Assembly (NCBI GenBank): GCA_002786025.1
Contig: NHNW01000009.1
Coordinates: forward strand, 254,376 to 318,375
DNA from: Zasmidium citrigriseum
Lineage: Eukaryota > Ascomycota > Dothideomycetes > Mycosphaerellales > Mycosphaerellaceae
DNA length: 64,000 nucleotides
Direction of reading: 5' to 3'
A model generated the notes under the pieces. It searched no databases, was not told the origin of the DNA, and saw only the letters and a list, made by a program, of their open reading frames with translations. Below, in pieces: positions 9,360 to 19,603 of this stretch (the stretch's first letter is position 1; every line of letters starts with the position of its first letter). Made by a program: the position numbers and the translations under genes.

Positions 9360-11920
9360 GTGTGCATTCTCAATGCGCCTCTAAAGCGCGCATCGTCGCT
9401 TATGTACGGCACCAGTGCATACATCGGCTTGCTTGCTCTGTGTCGTCAGCACCATTCAACCTCCACGACGCACTGTTGGCTTTTTGGGCGACTACATGAT
9501 GCCATCTGATCCTGTCGAACGCAGGTCCTCGCCGACTTTCTCCTGATAATTTCATGGTCAATGAGCACACTGCCGAAATTTTGAGTACTACTGCATTCGA
9601 TATACGGGCGTGGGGAGCGTTTCAATTTTCCAAAGCCGCGCGATGATTTTTTAGCTTTCAGTAGCTAAGCAGCCATAGGATACTGTATGATAAGACCATT
9701 CATATGCCGAAGTTTGAGAACGATCCGATGAAGTTTGAAGGCGTGAGAGACATTTGAAATTTTTGGAACTTGACGGGACTTGCGAACGGACGTGGTCGAC
9801 GAAGCCTCGCGGGACGGGCATGTACTTGAGGTCAATACCGAGACTAATCTCGAGCCTGCATCTGATGCATCTCAGTCTGGAGGATTACGTGTTAAAATAT
9901 CTAGGCAATCGACCAAGAATTGCGTCTTCCAACGCCATTTTAATTTCGAAAATCCGGTGCGTGAGACACTGGACGATGGTCTCTGGGTCTCAGAACATTG
10001 GGAGTGGGCGCCAAACGAAGCGATTCGTTTGAGGATGTGCACGCGACACCGTCATGTGTAAAGTGCTGGTTGAGTGCAAGATCGAGTGCGCATTCACAGC
10101 GCCCGAACGTGCACTTCATACCGTCGCGACGGCCTCCGAGAAAGCCGCATTTCTCGGCGAGCGGCTTGCCGAGTGTGTAGAACGCACAGCACCACACCGA
10201 TCGGCGTGAGTGCGCACTTGCGGGTCTGGACGAGGCTTGCGGATAGTGCACTCCTACCCACTCAATGCTCCGTATGCTACCCTCCGTAATGTGTGTGCCC
10301 TCCGCAGCCATGCATCGGAGATTTGATATCTTCCTCGTAGGTAGCAAGCCATGCTTCTCGCATTTGAAAGGACGGCCGCCATCGTGTATGGGGGTTTGTT
10401 CTCAATCTTGCTGCGTTCGTATTTCAGAGATCCCGAGGAGCTACAAGCATCTTCCTTCGACGCTGCAAGAGAGCAAGCTGGGAATTGAAAGAATAGGCCC
10501 CCAATAGTCTTGACACCAAAGCTCGAAGCAATCGCATCAATATTGCCCGCGGGAGAGCAGTTTCAATTTCAAAAAACCGAGAAGTTGATGATCTTTTTTT
10601 AGAGGGTTTAGATGGCGTTGTGTACATAAATGTGCGCAAAGAAACATATCAAAGCCGCATGGCCATCCGACGAAGATTGAAGGCGTGGGGACTGTTTTAA
10701 TTTCGGGAATTCGAGCTTTTGTGCGACAGCAGGAGAACGCTACGGGGCGTAACGATGTTGTAATCCGCCTGAGACTAGCTATGAGCGCCGTTCGGCATTC
10801 TCTAAACTTCTGAAGATTAGAATGGCCTGGATTTTAGCGTTTTAACGATCCCTCACAAAACCTCATGTCCGCAACACTTGACGGACGAGACTCGCGTAAG
10901 ATGAGACACGTATCAAAAGCAGAAGGCAGTGCGGAGTGCGGGCGTGGTCACGCTTTGAAAATCGAAATCCCGAGAAAAATGACATTTGTAGTACTTCCAA
11001 GGACCTGCAATGGGAAGCGAATCGACAGCTATAAGCGCCATTCAGCATTTCGTGAAGGTTGGACTGGCCTCCTAACGACCCCTTATGACGAGTTATGCCC
11101 GCAACAACTTCATGAGTGCCCTCATTTTGGCACTCCAAAAAAACCACGACGTATCATGCCAGCAATGCGTCCGCAAGTAGATCTGGATCAAGGAAAAGAC
11201 ATATCAAAAGCAGAAGGCAAGGCGATTAAAGATGGGAGCGTGGTGACGCTTTGAAAGTCGAAACACCGAGGAAAATGTCGCGAAGGAATGGCTTTGGACA
11301 TGCAATTTCAGCTGGTTCGACTTCAAGTCGGCCGCCAAATGCTTCCTCGTTGGCATTGTATGAATGAGCTCCGTGCGGGAGCCAAGGAGCGGCTCAATGA
11401 TAGATGCCAGTCTTATTCATCGAAATCGAGGCGATCGGCTTGGAGAGAGTTCAACTTTTCAGGCCGAGGTAAGTTTTGACGTACATTGAGCAACATCTAA
11501 ACAACGTGCAATCAAAAGACGAGGTTTTGGAACGTTTCGATCACGACAAAGAGAGCGACAACTCAAACTCGGACTAGCTCGTGCCGATCTTCTCTCCACA
11601 AGACTGCGAGGATCTAGGCGGGCGATTGCTTCAACGGGTGATTGTGCAGTCATGGATGTTGGAGCAACGTCGAATATGTTCAAACGCTGTGGGCAGAGCT
11701 GAAGGTATTGATACCTCCAAGAATCAAATCACGATCGATCGCCTTCAAGGTTTCGGCGTAAGCGCATGATGCAACAATCAAGAAAGAAGAAACCAGGAAA
11801 GAAAGACGGAAGCAATGAACGCCCGAGCTATCCAAGACATCAACGAAACTATCCAATGTCAATGCCAACCAAACGCCTTGTCATGTTGCTCGCCCAGCAT
11901 CTTTTCCAATCCTCTCAATA
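9360..11920. other. Gene-free tail of the satellite region
   Basis: Scattered TGCGCACTC words continue to about 10,260, and 134-bp-related cores continue to about 11,480. From 11,480 to 11,920 I see no repeat and no gene. That stretch is the 3' flank of the next gene, which ends at 11,924. Confidence 0.55.
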
Positions 11921-11923
11921 GAC

Positions 11924-14350
11924 TCACTCTTCCATTTCGTCCATGTCTTCGTCTTCATCTTCAACCTCCTCGCCCTGGACATCTCCCTGAAGCTGAAGGT
12001 CCGCATCCTTCGCTTCATCGCCCCAAACGTGCTGGTAGTCTTTCAACTTGATCTTGTTAGGCACCACGTAGTAGTCTGGCAGCTTGGACATGTCGAAATG
12101 CATGTTGCTGGGCATGAGATCTTGAGGGAGAGGTAGTACCACCCAACATTCCTTGCCTCCGAAGGAGCGATGGCTGAAACAGGCACGCCGCCTGCCGACA
12201 CATTGCTTGCAGGCACGCCACGCCCTCTGTGTGTTGGTCCAGTGGCATCTGCTGTGTTTGGGCTGTTCGTAAGCGCATCTGCAGCCCGTCATGGCTACCT
12301 CGGTGTCGTTCAGGGTGAGAACCTTGGAACTCTTCTTGTGTGCACTCCCGAATCCAATCTTGAATGTGCTCAACATGCTGCTTAGAAGCTCTTGCGGGAC
12401 GTCCGTTCTGATCTGAAATTGGTCGTCGTCGTCTCCCGACACAAAGAGGCGAGCGATTGGCAGGTTCAAGTCCTCGAGTCGGAACTTCTCCGCAAGAGGG
12501 TGAATGGGCTCATTGTCGGTGACGTCGCCTTGGGAGGTTGCTGAGCCTGGCGTTGGGTCTGATCGGGGCACTCGCCGACCACTGGACTGGCTGCGGCCAG
12601 CAGCGTTCGAGGTTCGAGCTTTGTTTTGTTGACGTTCGGCTGGAGTGACTGGTGGAATGCGCTGCCCAGAAGCTTTGTTGGAGTCCTGCGGGTCGGAAGT
12701 GGAGGTCTGCGGCTGCTGGTTGGAGATTTGCCGGTCAGTGTTCTGCGGGTTGGTGTTCTGCGGGTTGGTGTTCTGCTGGTTGGTGTTCTGCGGGGCCTGC
12801 GGGTTGCGCTTTTGGCGCTGGCTGTCGCTCGTCCTGTTTTGACTTGTTTGCAATGTCAGAGCAATAAATATCAGAATCAAAGCGAAATCATACCTGGCTG
12901 ATTGTCCCTCCCTCGCCACGGCTCTTCCACGCTGGATGAACAGTTGCGCAGCATTAGCAACGGCTTTCGTCAGACCGTTGGTGAGAAAAACACGCATTTG
13001 TTCTTCGCGCTTATCATCAATCAAGTTTAGAGCACTTGAGATGTCAGCGAAATGCAACTTTTACGTAGACGAGAAGACTTACGCTCGAAGCTCTCCCTGT
13101 CTCTCGGCAACAGGCTTGATCTCTGCCTGTGACGGCCTGGGCTGTGGCGATCTGAGCGGCGCGGAGCTCTGCGTTGGTGTCTGCAGCGGAGAGTCTGTGA
13201 ATGGGTTGTATTGACCCTGGATATCCGGAGAAGGAATGCTCAGGCGCTGCGGTGAGACGCGAGTGCGAGGCGGAGGCGGAGGCGGCATGAGATATTGCTG
13301 GAAAGGTACCTCCGGCCGTGGTTGGTTTCCAGAACGGGCCGGAGAACTGAAAACGTCTCCATCTCCACTGGGTGCGAGGGCAGAAGGATAGCCCGACCGA
13401 GGATGTGGTGATCCAGCTGCCGCTGCATCTGCCGCCTCTTTTCCGTACGTTATGCCATGAGTTGTTCGACGACGAGGGTCATGTCTCGTTGCTTGCGACC
13501 GATCATGATGAGTCGATGCAGTTGCAAATGGCCCGCCAGTCAATCGAGTCCGTGAGAGGCCTTCTGCCAGGCCAACATCAGTGAAATAGCCGTTGTAGAT
13601 GTCTTGCTGCTGAAGGTTGTCTTGGGCCTGCGTTGCCGTCGATCGGGCCTGATGGCCAAGCTGTGAGGTGGGTTGCGAGCGGCCTTGCTTTCGACGAGCC
13701 CCGTATGCGGTCTTCGGCGGCGAAGATGGGATTGTGACCGGCCACCAGCTGTCGTCGCTGGTGGTGTCTTGACCTGAGCTGGCACCCGACACGTGTACCT
13801 GTGCTGGAACGGAACCAGACTTCGCCGACTCTTTGAGCGCAAAGGGGCGCAGACTTGAGCGACTAAGCCGAGCACGAAGGGTGTGAGAGAGCGAAGAATC
13901 GACTTCAGAAACAGGCTTGGACGACAGAGGGGCGCGCGGCTTGGTCGAGGCCTTGGTAGGCGACAGGCGAGAAATGGCAGATTCGAAGGTTATCGGCGGT
14001 GTTGGTTGAAGTCGAAGCTGTGGGGCGGAAGCCTTCTTCTTGAGCTTTTTGGACGGACGAAGTCTCGAGGGAGATGTGGGCTGCGCCAGTGATGATGGCC
14101 GCTTTGGGCCTGGGCGGGACTGCTCTGCCATCCGACGAGACGCCTGCGCAAAGATGTTGTCATCTCGCTCGATTCGGAGAGGCTCTTGTGGCACTGTGGG
14201 CTCGTTGCTAGCAGCGGATGAGGGACCTTGCGAGGCAGCCTTCGCCTTCGCAGTCAATCCAGCTTTGAAAGCTTGCTTGTGGGTTTCGACCCCGTCTACG
14301 CAGGAGGGATGAGGGTCGGCCTTGGGTGTTGGGCGGCCGTCTGCCATCAT
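11924..14350 (-). CDS. Unrecognised 772-residue protein, Pro/Ser-rich with Cys-rich and acidic C-terminal parts
   Basis: The model has three exons on the - strand: 14350-13083, 13034-12894 and 12833-11924, totalling 773 codons with the stop. Intron 1 (48 bp) has a GTAAGT donor and an unusual AAG acceptor. Intron 2 (60 bp) is GTATGA..CAG. The first 420 residues are Pro, Ser, Arg and Gln rich and probably disordered, with basic KKLKKK-like patches that could be nuclear signals. A tandem NTNPQ-type repeat follows the second intron. Towards the C-terminus there is a compact region with several Cys and His (CRCAYEQPKHSRCHW, then CKQCVGRRRAC), and the protein ends in an Asp/Glu-rich tail. A nuclear scaffold or chromatin role is only a guess. 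The start could be either of two adjacent ATGs. Confidence 0.75.
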
Positions 14351-14567
14351 GGCTTCTCTCGTTGATGAGAAGCTTGCGAGGACTAAGGTCGGCAAGAGAT
14401 AGGTGGTTGTGTGTTGTCTGTCCGTTTGTAGGTTGGAGAAGGCTTTGTTCTAGGCGGAAGCTAAGCTGAAAGTGTCCTGCTCGGGCGCATGATCCGGAAC
14501 GGCCCGATACCCCAACTCAACTCAATGCTTACAACGCCTACTGTCGAGTAGCCATCATATTCCTTCT

Positions 14568-17407
14568 CTAACCCAAGCATGCTTGCGCCCACCCACCTGT
14601 TAATAGGATCCTTGTTAGCAAACACATTGTCGATGAACGGACATGGTCGGGCTTACTAGCGAACACCGCCAACGTGCATATCCACTGCGCCAAACCAAAA
14701 GCACCCTGGATGTCATTCTTCTCGCATGCCCAAGCGACGCCAAACACCAAACTAACGAAGACGAACAGGACATTTACGCAAAGCCAGACTCGGTCCGCGA
14801 GGAAGCCTTCCACCATGTTGATACCCCATCCAACGCCAAGTTGAAGACGGGCAATCTTCTTCGGTGCTCGGATGTAGGTGATCAACTCGCCATCATAGTC
14901 TTCTGGATGATTGAAAAGATGCTTCAGATAGGCATTCCCCACTGGTGGTATCAACTCGCTCGGCTCGAATGTGTAGTCGCCTCTGCCTGCCGGTGGCATG
15001 TCCGGACACTTTCGAATGTCCGCGAATCGATTTTGGTGGCATTCGAATTGAACGAATTCGATCGTCGTCAGCCCTCGCAGTCGAAGCTTTCGCCACCATT
15101 TGCGATTGACGTCGAAGTAATGTTCTCGTAACGACTTTGCCAAGTCCTTGTCTGAAGTAATCTTGTGTTGAGCGACGTCGAGATGAGTGACCTTCGGCGT
15201 CAGGCGATCCTCATTTGTACAGACCAGAAGCCATGGCGGCTCTGCGATCGATACGAAGGGTGAGTATTGCGACGATGCGGTCTGCGGCCTCGCTTTCTCG
15301 CTGAATCCATTCGAGGTTTGACTGTAGCTGGACCATGAGGTATTAGTTGACAACGTTCCCCCGACAGAGCTGTTAAGAGAGTTGTTGAAAGAACTGTTGT
15401 AGCTTCTCGAACTACTCGGGCTGGTCGGCGTTCCACCGGCTTTCGTCCTCGGACGGTTGAGGTACGCTTCGAGTTCTCGCGCTGCACCTGGGCGCCTCTC
15501 GAGAAAGTCATCGTACAGCTGACTTCCGCAAGAGCAAGTCCACCTCACGCGGACCTTTCCAGGCTCAACGGGCGGCTCTGGACCATACGTGCGCTCCAGC
15601 CAAGCAAGTACGTGCTTGAGGCTGCCGGTTACCGCAGTGAATGCCAACCGAGACAAGACGACAAGATCGCTCTGGGGCTTGTGAGGTGACGCCCAGGTAT
15701 TCCACAGGCCCTCCCTGCCCATGCCCATCTGTGGCTTGGCCTCTTCGTGAACAGGCGTCTCGTCGTGGAACGAGGTCTGGATAATCGGCAGTGAACTTCT
15801 ATCAAGCGTCAACTCCTTTGCGATCGCAGGGGATGGTTGCTCCTGCGCATCGTCGTCCACAGCAGGTGACTGACGGCATCTAACATCCGCTCTTTGGTCC
15901 CGCGCAGGATCAGAATGCGATGGAGGCGTTCGACTGTGCCGTTGCGACGCTTCCCCAGCTGCCTTGTCCAGCACGAGCACTTCCAGCGTCTTGAGATCGG
16001 CCGAGAATGCTTCGACCAGAGGATGCACCTTGCCAAGGGTCTGAATGGCTGTCCTCTTGCTCTCGTACAAGGAGTCCAGGAGATCTGACGAGCAGTTCTG
16101 GTGATGCTGAACTCGGCTCAGCGCCATGGCATGTTTGGTCGACCAAATCAACGGATGCTCAGCTCCGAGAATTTTGGACTGCGCTTTCAATACAGCGGTC
16201 CAAGCAGCTTCGGCTCCATCGCTCACGTCGACCCTCTTCGGCAAGGTTAGACGTCTTGGCAGTTGATGAAGAGACGTCTCTGGCTCGTCGTCGGTTTCAA
16301 CATGAACAGGACTGCGTTTGGATGAGCTCTTTGGCTTTAATGCTCGCTTCTTGTGAACGTGAAGGGACCCTCCTGTGCGCTTTCTCGGAGTTCGAAGGCG
16401 AGGGCTCATTTCTATCTCAGCATCGGTTTCGACATCGTATTTATTCGTCTCGACCAGCTTTAGACGCTCGACGCCTTGCGGAGCAACGCGCAGGGACTGT
16501 GTCGAAAGCTGTTCTCGGAGTGCTTTCAACAAGGTCTGAAGCTCCTCTTTCGCGTTGGGTTCAGGTTCAAGCAGCTGCTTCGTGCCGTTCAACTCTTCCT
16601 TAAATTGTGATCCATCTTCATACGTACTGCAACTGACAGGATCCAACTCATCGCCATCTTCAGGCACCGAGAGGCCTTTGGTGGGAGTGGCAACGATGCT
16701 TGATTCCGACGGTGAGCTCTGCTCCAAGACCTGCTCGTCGACTACCGCAGAAGTGTCCAGGTGTAAGCGAGGACGCTCGACTAATGTTCTCTCCGGGGGC
16801 GGCTCGTATCGTGGAAGAGGCTCATCCTGGCTATCATTCTCCTGACCAGTCTGAAAGGCCGACAATTCGGGAACGATGGAAGTATCGGGCAGCTCGAAGA
16901 CCGCGTTCTCTGGCATTTCTGACATTCCTGCAGGACCAGCGTCTGTCAATGGCATGGGGTCTCGAATCAAGCAAAAGTCTGTAATCTCGTCATGTTCCGC
17001 ATTGATTTTCCGCCGAAGTCGAATGTCAAAGCCAAGCTTTGTCTGTCGTGTCCAGGCTCTGAGCCTGGCAGCGCCTTTTGCGAGTGGCTTCTTCTCATCT
17101 TCGGACGTATCGTACTGCCGCCTCAGCTCCTTCAACAGCTTCGGCGAAATCGAGTCGAGGTCAATCCATTGCTTGTTGTCCTTGGTCTGGATGATTGGGC
17201 CTGCCGCTTGGAGCTTCTCGTCAATGATAGAAAGAGGCGTCGCTGTCGGTGACTGTAGGCCATCGTCATCTTTGTCAACCAACGTCCTAGATGTAGACGT
17301 GGAATTGAATCTCGAGACAACGTGCGGTTCCTGGTGAAGCGTATTAGCTGATCATACTGAGATTGGAACTGTGATCTTACCATTGTGAAGTCGTCAGCGG
17401 CACACAT
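14568..17407 (-). CDS. Unrecognised 909-residue protein with a C-terminal membrane segment
   Basis: Three exons fit exactly: 17407-17381 (27 nt, MCAADDFTM), 17330-14657 and 14596-14568, totalling 910 codons. The 50-bp first intron is GTAAGA..CAG. The 60-bp last intron is GTAAGC with a TGCTAAC branch site and a CAG acceptor. The long N-terminal half is charged and low in complexity, with basic RKRTGG and KRALKPKSSSKR patches. A conserved-looking core reads RVRWTCSCGSQLYDDF (around residue 580), and later there is a Trp-rich KWWRKLRLRGL segment. One strong hydrophobic helix (WLCVNVLFVFVSLVFGVAWA) lies near the C-terminus. The core is typical of a widespread but uncharacterised fungal protein group. 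I cannot give a function. Confidence 0.8.
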
Positions 17408-17812
17408 GTCGCTACAAGGTCAAACGTAGAGTGACAGTCCCATCGAAACAACGCTGTCGAAGAGCTGATGAAGGATTAAGCAAAGTGGAAGCGGACCACC
17501 TCCATCTTTCTGCCTTCGCATTGGTGACACCATGCCTGAGGCGCATGCTGCAGGTCCGCATCCTTCGAGGCGGAGCGCACTGCCAGTCACGGCGCGAATC
17601 GCGCCCAGACGGCGCCATGACTGCACAAAAGGTTTTCGTGCAGAGGGCCGCTCGAGAGGCCGCCCTTCAGCTGGCGTGAGGATGCGCGGCTCGATGACTT
17701 GCGGTTGTTGTACAGCATGCAGGGGCCACCGGTGAAGCGGAAGGTGGGCGGGGCCTGCTTTGAACGGACGAAAAGAAGCACCAACCTCTCCATCGCCTGT
17801 GAACTTGATTCT
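17408..17812. other. Intergenic, promoter side of the 909-residue gene
   Basis: This 405-bp gap lies between the start of the gene at 14,568-17,407 and the 3' end of the regulator at 17,813-19,255, both on the - strand. Small ORFs occur but none has coding features. No clear element was seen. Confidence 0.5.
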
Positions 17813-19255
17813 TCACGCACAATTCGCATCAAATCCGGGTATATTTACACTCTCGGCAGCAAATCCACCAAAGAAGGTTGCCATGCCAGAATCGATCCTC
17901 GTCCGGACCGCATACTCGATCCACTGCTCGGTAGTCCATTCACTCATTCCATCCATGCTTCTTCTTCCTTTCGCACGCTTTCTGTCCCGCTCTCCAAGTA
18001 ACAGCCCAGCAGCTTTCCGCCGGATTTCTGGATTCGTGCATCTCGACATGGTTATGAAGAGCGGTTGATCTACCCAGAGACCATACGTCAAGTACGGGAA
18101 CTGCACCTCGCTGAGTGAGGGATGGCGATCGAGACGGAATGTTGCCAGGACACAAGCAGACAGATCCACAACACTCGCGAAGGAGTCTTCATACTCGTCC
18201 CACACCGACCTGCTCCCCGTTTGATCCGCGTTCGACATCATACTCGCCGTCAGATGGTTTGCCTCCAGAATCTTGGCCCGATTGAGATCGTTGGGAGGTA
18301 GCGCGCCTTCCTGCCCGAGTCTGAAGAGAAGATCGGTGAAAGCAGCACCCCATTGACGCATCCATGCAGCGAAAGTGGCTCGCTTCTCCGCCATGAGGAC
18401 TGTCATCACGTGCAGGTTTCCCGACAGATACCAGTCTTGGACGAAGACCAGTAGTCGAGAGTATACGTAGTGAAAGGTGCGATTGGCGTGGTCCAGGCTG
18501 TATAAATAGGAGCAGTCCGGAAATGGGGGCTCGGGGCCAGTCAACGATCTGTTCATGGACGCACCTTGCAGAGTCTTTGCCTGCATTTCCAGAGTCCCGA
18601 TTACGGGTAGCACATCTTCAGAATGCACCAGGCCCATCGTCTGACCAATCGCCTCAAGTTGTTCGAGATGCTTCAACAGCTTTCGACCTTGCAGTGAGTG
18701 GATACTTGCTTGGGTAGTCTCTCCCTGCAATGCCTGGAAACAGGTGAAGAGAACACATGCTGTAAGTGAGACCTCTGCATTGTTGCCTTCCTCGCCAGTC
18801 AGAAGTCCGATGGCTCTGTTGCACTGTCCCAGCGCGAAGGAGATGCCTCCGTTGTCTGTATGTCCAAAACCTGCTGCATTTCTCAATACATGCTCGTACA
18901 AAGACCCGATGGCGGTGGCGAGGTGGTAGATTGCCGAGCTGTTATCACACGCCAGCATCACGGCTCGGTGCCAGAAAGGACTCTCAAAGAAGCCCATCAC
19001 GCCAGGTGCGGTGAGGAATCCTGTGAACACGTGAAGACCTCTTCTTTCCCGCCAAGTACCCTGCCATTGCCAGGCCACATCACTGTTGATCTTCCAGTCT
19101 TGAGAAACTTCTTGATGCTCGCATCTGATGCCGGCTTGATGACATGGAATGCATCCTGTACGAATCCAAGATCTGCCAACGCGATCCCTCGAAATCACAG
19201 TCGTCGAATTCGCAGAGCTCGCGGCGCTAGGACTAGTCGGACTGCTCGAGTGCAT
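17813..19255 (-). CDS. Fungal transcription-factor-domain protein with only half a zinc cluster
   Basis: A single 480-codon exon. The body has the look of the fungal Zn2Cys6-associated regulatory domain: FFESPFWHRAVMLACDNSSAIYHLA at about residue 90, then SLYEHVL and a helical remainder. At the N-terminus only C-IP-C-HQAGIR-C (residues 35-45) is present. This matches the second half of a Zn2Cys6 cluster (C-x2-C-x6-C), and the first half is absent. A splice acceptor-like CGTACAG lies just before the half cluster, so an upstream exon could exist, but I found no matching first half upstream. It may be a regulator that has lost DNA binding, a protein with a missed exon, or a decaying gene. Confidence 0.75.
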   Translation of the reverse strand: MHSSSPTSPSAASSANSTTVISRDRVGRSWIRTGCIPCHQAGIRCEHQEVSQDWKINSDVAWQWQGTWRERRGLHVFTGFLTAPGVMGFFESPFWHRAVMLACDNSSAIYHLATAIGSLYEHVLRNAAGFGHTDNGGISFALGQCNRAIGLLTGEEGNNAEVSLTACVLFTCFQALQGETTQASIHSLQGRKLLKHLEQLEAIGQTMGLVHSEDVLPVIGTLEMQAKTLQGASMNRSLTGPEPPFPDCSYLYSLDHANRTFHYVYSRLLVFVQDWYLSGNLHVMTVLMAEKRATFAAWMRQWGAAFTDLLFRLGQEGALPPNDLNRAKILEANHLTASMMSNADQTGSRSVWDEYEDSFASVVDLSACVLATFRLDRHPSLSEVQFPYLTYGLWVDQPLFITMSRCTNPEIRRKAAGLLLGERDRKRAKGRRSMDGMSEWTTEQWIEYAVRTRIDSGMATFFGGFAAESVNIPGFDANCA

Positions 19256-19603
19256 CCTCGGTGTCAGCTAATGCGATGCTGCTCGAACGATGCCTTCCAG
19301 TGGTGATGTCCAGAGGTCCTCATCCTCAATTGCACACACGCATTGGCCTTTCAGATCTCTGCCGAAGGTGGGAATGTCAATCAAGTCCTTCAAGTTGCTG
19401 TCTGTGATGATGGCTTCGGGTCGAGGTCGAGATGAAATCCAACGCTGCTCACCTCAGCCGCACTTCTTGCCTGCTGCAGTAAGCTCCGGAACTTGCCGAG
19501 GATAAGAAGTCGATTGTGCACATGTGGTCATCATCAAGACCTGTAAGGGCGAAGGCAGTCTCCATTGAAAAGTAGATGATCTGGCTCATGTGGTGCTGCG
19601 TAT
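19256..19603. other. Intergenic, 348 bp
   Basis: Upstream region of the regulator at 17,813-19,255 and downstream region of the GPI transamidase gene. I see no zinc-cluster first half and no other gene. Confidence 0.5.

Larger units (their letters stand above)
3030..11480. repeat. Degenerate satellite landscape with a recurring GAAATCCGGCGCGTGA core
   Basis: A core resembling TTTCAATTTCGAAATCCGG followed by CGCGTGA recurs with variations near 3038, 4316, 4452, 4860, 5370, 8308, 9627, 9950, 10558, 10696, 10952, 11249 and perhaps 11450. Sequence upstream of the core is also shared: 'GCAAAATTGCGAGCG' occurs at 4293 and 4428 (135 bp apart), and a 'CATATCAAAAGCAGAAGGCA'-like word occurs near 10906 and 11200. 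The spacing of about 135 bp or its multiples links these copies to the 134-bp unit at 2,010-2,690. CpA and TpG are common here, so this DNA is not heavily RIP-mutated, unlike the inserted retroelement. No convincing gene was found in the interval. Confidence 0.7.

Noticed and set aside
8736..9499. Several Cys-rich ORFs on both strands
   Set aside because: They are translations of the 18-19 bp minisatellite. The Cys/His content follows from TGC and CAC in the unit.
12626..12901. Gly/Val/Leu-rich + strand ORFs
   Set aside because: They are the antisense of the NTNPQ repeat in the gene at 11,924-14,350.
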